From Nonlabens ulvanivorans (GTDB taxonomy: Bacteria > Bacteroidota > Bacteroidia > Flavobacteriales > Flavobacteriaceae), in assembly GCF_000755285.1 (NCBI RefSeq), contig NZ_BBMK01000007.1, forward strand, positions 62,001-126,000: a stretch of 64,000 nt of DNA, read 5' to 3'. A model generated the notes under the pieces. That model made no database searches. It worked only from the letters and a program-made list of their open reading frames with translations, and had not been told where the DNA came from. Positions 61,207 to 64,000 of the stretch are shown in pieces. Each line of letters begins with the position of its first letter. The stretch's first letter is position 1. The position numbers and the translations under genes were made by a program.

Positions 61207-64000
61207 CTAGCTCAGTCCATCAAAAGTTATTTGATCACCATCAGTGAACATAACTAGTATATTTTCAGCGATGCTTTGGGTATAGATAACTGGCACCTGA
61301 CAATATGTAAATGCCAGTGATCCTTTATTGACTTTTATAGATTGCTTCTTTTGATTTACATCTACATAATTAAAGTCTTGATTAGTTTTTAAAAACTCTA
61401 GTTTGCGCAGCATGCTAGGTTTAAATGAAAGCATACCATTAGTAACCACGAGACCTAGCTCGCCAAAACGGCTCAAGATATCTTCCTTAACCTGCCCAGT
61501 CATTCCTGGTTGTTGAGCACCTTTTGTACCTGGCGTATGTGAATATGGATCTGTAGGTACCGCACCATACAATTCTGGTGATTTATGAGCTCCGATTCCT
61601 GCTTGAATCTCAAAATAGTGATCAAACATTTTCCCGATGATCTTATCGTTAGCACCTTCATTAACTGCTTTTAAACAGCACTCTTGTACTGCAAGCAATA
61701 GTTTAGAAACCATATGCCAGTATATAGAACCTAATCCTTCATAGCCGAAGAATGTACCCGACCTACCGGTAAAGGCTTTATGATTAAAAACCGCTTCAAA
61801 AGTTTTCTCTAGTTGTCTTTGTTCGGTTTGAACTAAGTCTTTATAATCGCCATTAGATAAATTCTTCAATGCTTTTTTAAGACTGTTAACGTTATTAAAG
61901 TTAGCATTGAAGTGATAGTCTCCAGTATTATCTTGAACTACTATTTGTTGATTACCGTTTTTAAGAAGTTGCTGCAGTAATTGTGACTTTGCAACCAGTT
62001 CTTGAGGTATTATATTCTTCTCCTCAAATCCAGGTAAATCTTTATTAGGGTACAGGATATAGCTGTACTGGTCTTCTCTAAATAGTGCGCTGGATTTTAA
62101 TCCATCCATTACCTCAAGTGCCTGTTTAGAGTTTAAGTAACCAGAACTTAAAACTGCTACCTGACCTTCTAACATTTCAGATAAGTATGAAACACTTACG
62201 TCTCCATTATCTTCTATGGTCATCAGATTATAGGCATGGTACATGCCATCTGCACGTTTATTTGCGTCTATACTGTGGTCTAAGTATTTTAAAGTAGTTT
62301 CTATGAATTCTAGTACGCTACTTTTTGAAATATCTTTTTTATCGCCTGAGAAGTTGTTGTTGTAAATTCTAGTTCTATAGTTACTTGCTGGTTGAGAAAC
62401 GCCATCTAGAACAGCTCTACGTTGTGTATCATTCATAGCACCATCAAGTAATCCATAATGATCCTTTAAGGTCTTGCTTACACCTGCAAAAAATACTTCT
62501 AACTCCTGAGAAACTGCAGTAGTTTCAAAATCAGCATTTTTAATGAAGTCATTAAAGTAGTTTAAGAAACGTCTTAGGTAGTATAATGTTACCATGGAAA
62601 CTCCATTTCCTACCAGCGCATTATTTGCATCGTTCCATTCTGGACGTTGAGTGTTTAACCATATACCAGCTTCAGGGATAAGATTAGAAACTTTAGCAAG
62701 AACCGTTGCTAGTAATTTTTCAACTAGATTTACTCTATAAATATGACCTGATGTGTCTCTTAATAACGCACCATCTGCTCCTACTTCTTCTCTTCTTTCT
62801 TCTATGACTTCTTGTAAACGATAATCGAAGTCTATGGTGTCTTTAGGATTCTCTAAGATATCTGCATACTCCTTAATTTTATAAGGAACGTTTGCATAAA
62901 CAAATAGATCTTCATTTAAGAAGCTATCCAACTTACCAGGATAGTAATCTTTAATAAACTCTAAGAATTTAAGTAGATAAATGATCTGGTGATCACCCCC
63001 CCAATATCCTATATAAGACCACGGATCATCTTCTTCTATAACTTCCCAATCAAATCCACCTTTAGTAACTCTATATGGGTTATATCCATCAAACGTGGTT
63101 GCGTTTAAGAACTTATGAATCATTCCATCTATAAACTCAGGATAGGAATGTGCCAGTGCTTCCCAATTCTGGAAAATATCACGCCAGTTACCTTCATAGT
63201 CCAAGATTTTTGACCCATCTACTTCACTACGTGTATTGATTGAAAACTTATTCCATGGGCGACTAGGATCTCCATGTCTCCTACTAAATTTAAGTGGCAG
63301 ATACTCTATAACTAACCTTTTAAAATCTGCATGATTACTTGAGTAAGCAATTTTTGTTATAAGATCGTGATTAAATGTATCTGGTAGCTCTTTAAGCAAG
63401 TCTATACAGTCATTATAAACGTTTCTATTTGCTGCTTTTAAATATTCTTCAAAATCATCTTTTTCAATAACGTAGTTGTTATCAAAAATCCCACCTCGCA
63501 TGATATTAAACATCGTGTTTGCAAAGTGTCGGTTATTAGTCAATGGATCTGCAGTTAATTGCAATCCGTCTGACGCTGCTATTAGATTGATAAGTTTTTG
63601 CGAACCTAATTCTATATTTTCTTTAATCTTGTTGATGAGATGTGCATCTGTCTCAATCTGTTTTGAAATATCATTAATAGAGACGATATTCTTATTAACG
63701 TCTGCCATGTAATACCATTCCTTACCACTGTTTCCAGCAACTTCCATTTCTGAAACTGTGAAATAAGCGCCTTTCTCTGCCTTTATATCAGTCTCTCCAA
63801 GAACATTGAAACCTTTTCTAAACCTATCTAATTGAAGACTGGATAATAAATAAGTAGGACTATCTAAATTTAAAGACCATACAATATTTGCCTTAAGCGC
63901 TTCACTAGGCTCTGCTTTATCAACAATTACTGCACTAAGCGCTATAATGCCTATTCCTGTTTCTTCTTTAAGTTCAGAACGTTTATACGCATCAACTAGA
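61207..64000 (-). CDS. Glycoside phosphorylase, probable beta-1,3-glucan type (5' cut by window)
   Basis: The frame is open to the window edge (about 930 residues visible; an internal Met at 63747 is not the start). It resembles the GH94-like clan of inverting phosphorylases, with long alpha/alpha-barrel sequence: IGYWGGDHQIIYLLKFLEF, the catalytic-acid region RPEWNDANNALVGNGVSMVTLYYL (WND), and the phosphate-side segment AGIGAHKSPELYGAVPTDPYSHTPG. In a laminarin locus this points to a beta-1,3-oligoglucan phosphorylase (GH149 or GH161 type), releasing glucose 1-phosphate in the cytosol. No signal can be judged. A C7 run (62996-63002) makes YWGGDHQ where I expect YWGDHQ. Confidence 0.7.
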   Translation of the reverse strand, partial: LVDAYKRSELKEETGIGIIALSAVIVDKAEPSEALKANIVWSLNLDSPTYLLSSLQLDRFRKGFNVLGETDIKAEKGAYFTVSEMEVAGNSGKEWYYMADVNKNIVSINDISKQIETDAHLINKIKENIELGSQKLINLIAASDGLQLTADPLTNNRHFANTMFNIMRGGIFDNNYVIEKDDFEEYLKAANRNVYNDCIDLLKELPDTFNHDLITKIAYSSNHADFKRLVIEYLPLKFSRRHGDPSRPWNKFSINTRSEVDGSKILDYEGNWRDIFQNWEALAHSYPEFIDGMIHKFLNATTFDGYNPYRVTKGGFDWEVIEEDDPWSYIGYWGGDHQIIYLLKFLEFIKDYYPGKLDSFLNEDLFVYANVPYKIKEYADILENPKDTIDFDYRLQEVIEERREEVGADGALLRDTSGHIYRVNLVEKLLATVLAKVSNLIPEAGIWLNTQRPEWNDANNALVGNGVSMVTLYYLRRFLNYFNDFIKNADFETTAVSQELEVFFAGVSKTLKDHYGLLDGAMNDTQRRAVLDGVSQPASNYRTRIYNNNFSGDKKDISKSSVLEFIETTLKYLDHSIDANKRADGMYHAYNLMTIEDNGDVSVSYLSEMLEGQVAVLSSGYLNSKQALEVMDGLKSSALFREDQYSYILYPNKDLPGFEEKNIIPQELVAKSQLLQQLLKNGNQQIVVQDNTGDYHFNANFNNVNSLKKALKNLSNGDYKDLVQTEQRQLEKTFEAVFNHKAFTGRSGTFFGYEGLGSIYWHMVSKLLLAVQECCLKAVNEGANDKIIGKMFDHYFEIQAGIGAHKSPELYGAVPTDPYSHTPGTKGAQQPGMTGQVKEDILSRFGELGLVVTNGMLSFKPSMLRKLEFLKTNQDFNYVDVNQKKQSIKVNKGSLAFTYCQVPVIYTQSIAENILVMFTDGDQITFDGLS

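Noticed and set aside
46519..63747. The locus as an alginate or starch utilisation locus
   Set aside because: GH16 with EMDIME, GH17, GH30 and a GH94-like enzyme point to beta-1,3/1,6-glucan; no PL or GH13 genes are present.

Overview
The window is about 64 kb of AT-rich DNA from a member of the Bacteroidota, almost certainly a marine Flavobacteriaceae. Evidence for this is a SusC/SusD pair, type IX secretion sorting domains (type A and type B), split transketolase, a yellow-carotenoid cluster of the marine-flavobacterial kind, zinc-ligand-free Tgt and TAnnTTTG promoters. The palindrome CGCTTTCGCGAAAGCG recurs about every 5 kb; I associate it with Nonlabens and relatives, so the genus is tentative.

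Layout. 1-6.3 kb: mscS-type channel, deoC-deoD nucleoside salvage, a TSUP transporter with a double Usp protein, and a large secreted protein with YadA-head-like repeats. 6.5-9 kb: mqo (frameshifted) and an accessory membrane/coiled-coil gene next to a divergent repeat pair. 9-18.7 kb: dnaB, accA, a DMT exporter, an LptF/G permease, tgt and both transketolase subunits. 18.8-22.9 kb: an outer-membrane protein, an FKBP lipoprotein, hslR, a methyltransferase, a PRTase, aroK, tRNA-Lys and tRNA-Leu. 23-30.6 kb: a compact carotenoid operon (CarH-like regulator, crtI, crtB, crtZ, crtD, cruF, crtY) facing a crtA-like gene; this set predicts a saproxanthin/myxol-type monocyclic pigment. 30.7-38.7 kb: aconitase, MoxR and three SurA/PpiC-type foldases. 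38.8-44.6 kb: small proteins, a GlcD-like oxidase and a type B sorted protein.

44.7-64 kb is a laminarin (beta-1,3/1,6-glucan) utilisation locus, all on the minus strand: a glycoside phosphorylase (cut by the window edge), a lipoprotein GH17, GH30, a sugar transporter fused to GH17, a stand-alone cytosolic GH17, then SusC, SusD, a triple-module binding lipoprotein, GH16 and a type A sorted binding protein. They form a path from extracellular cleavage, through outer-membrane import and periplasmic debranching, to cytoplasmic hydrolysis and phosphorolysis.

Two window-wide oddities matter. First, at least ten genes carry one- or two-base indels relative to their families (mqo, crtI twice, crtD, methyltransferase, foldase, glcD, susD, GH17, GH30, MFS-GH17), and tRNA-Lys has one extra C. 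Many are at homopolymers, so read or assembly error is the first suspect. Second, G/C runs have a two-peaked length distribution: eleven runs of exactly 4, eleven of exactly 7, two each of 5 and 6, none longer. The 7-runs mostly follow TT and add a glycine or proline inside otherwise conserved motifs in unrelated proteins.
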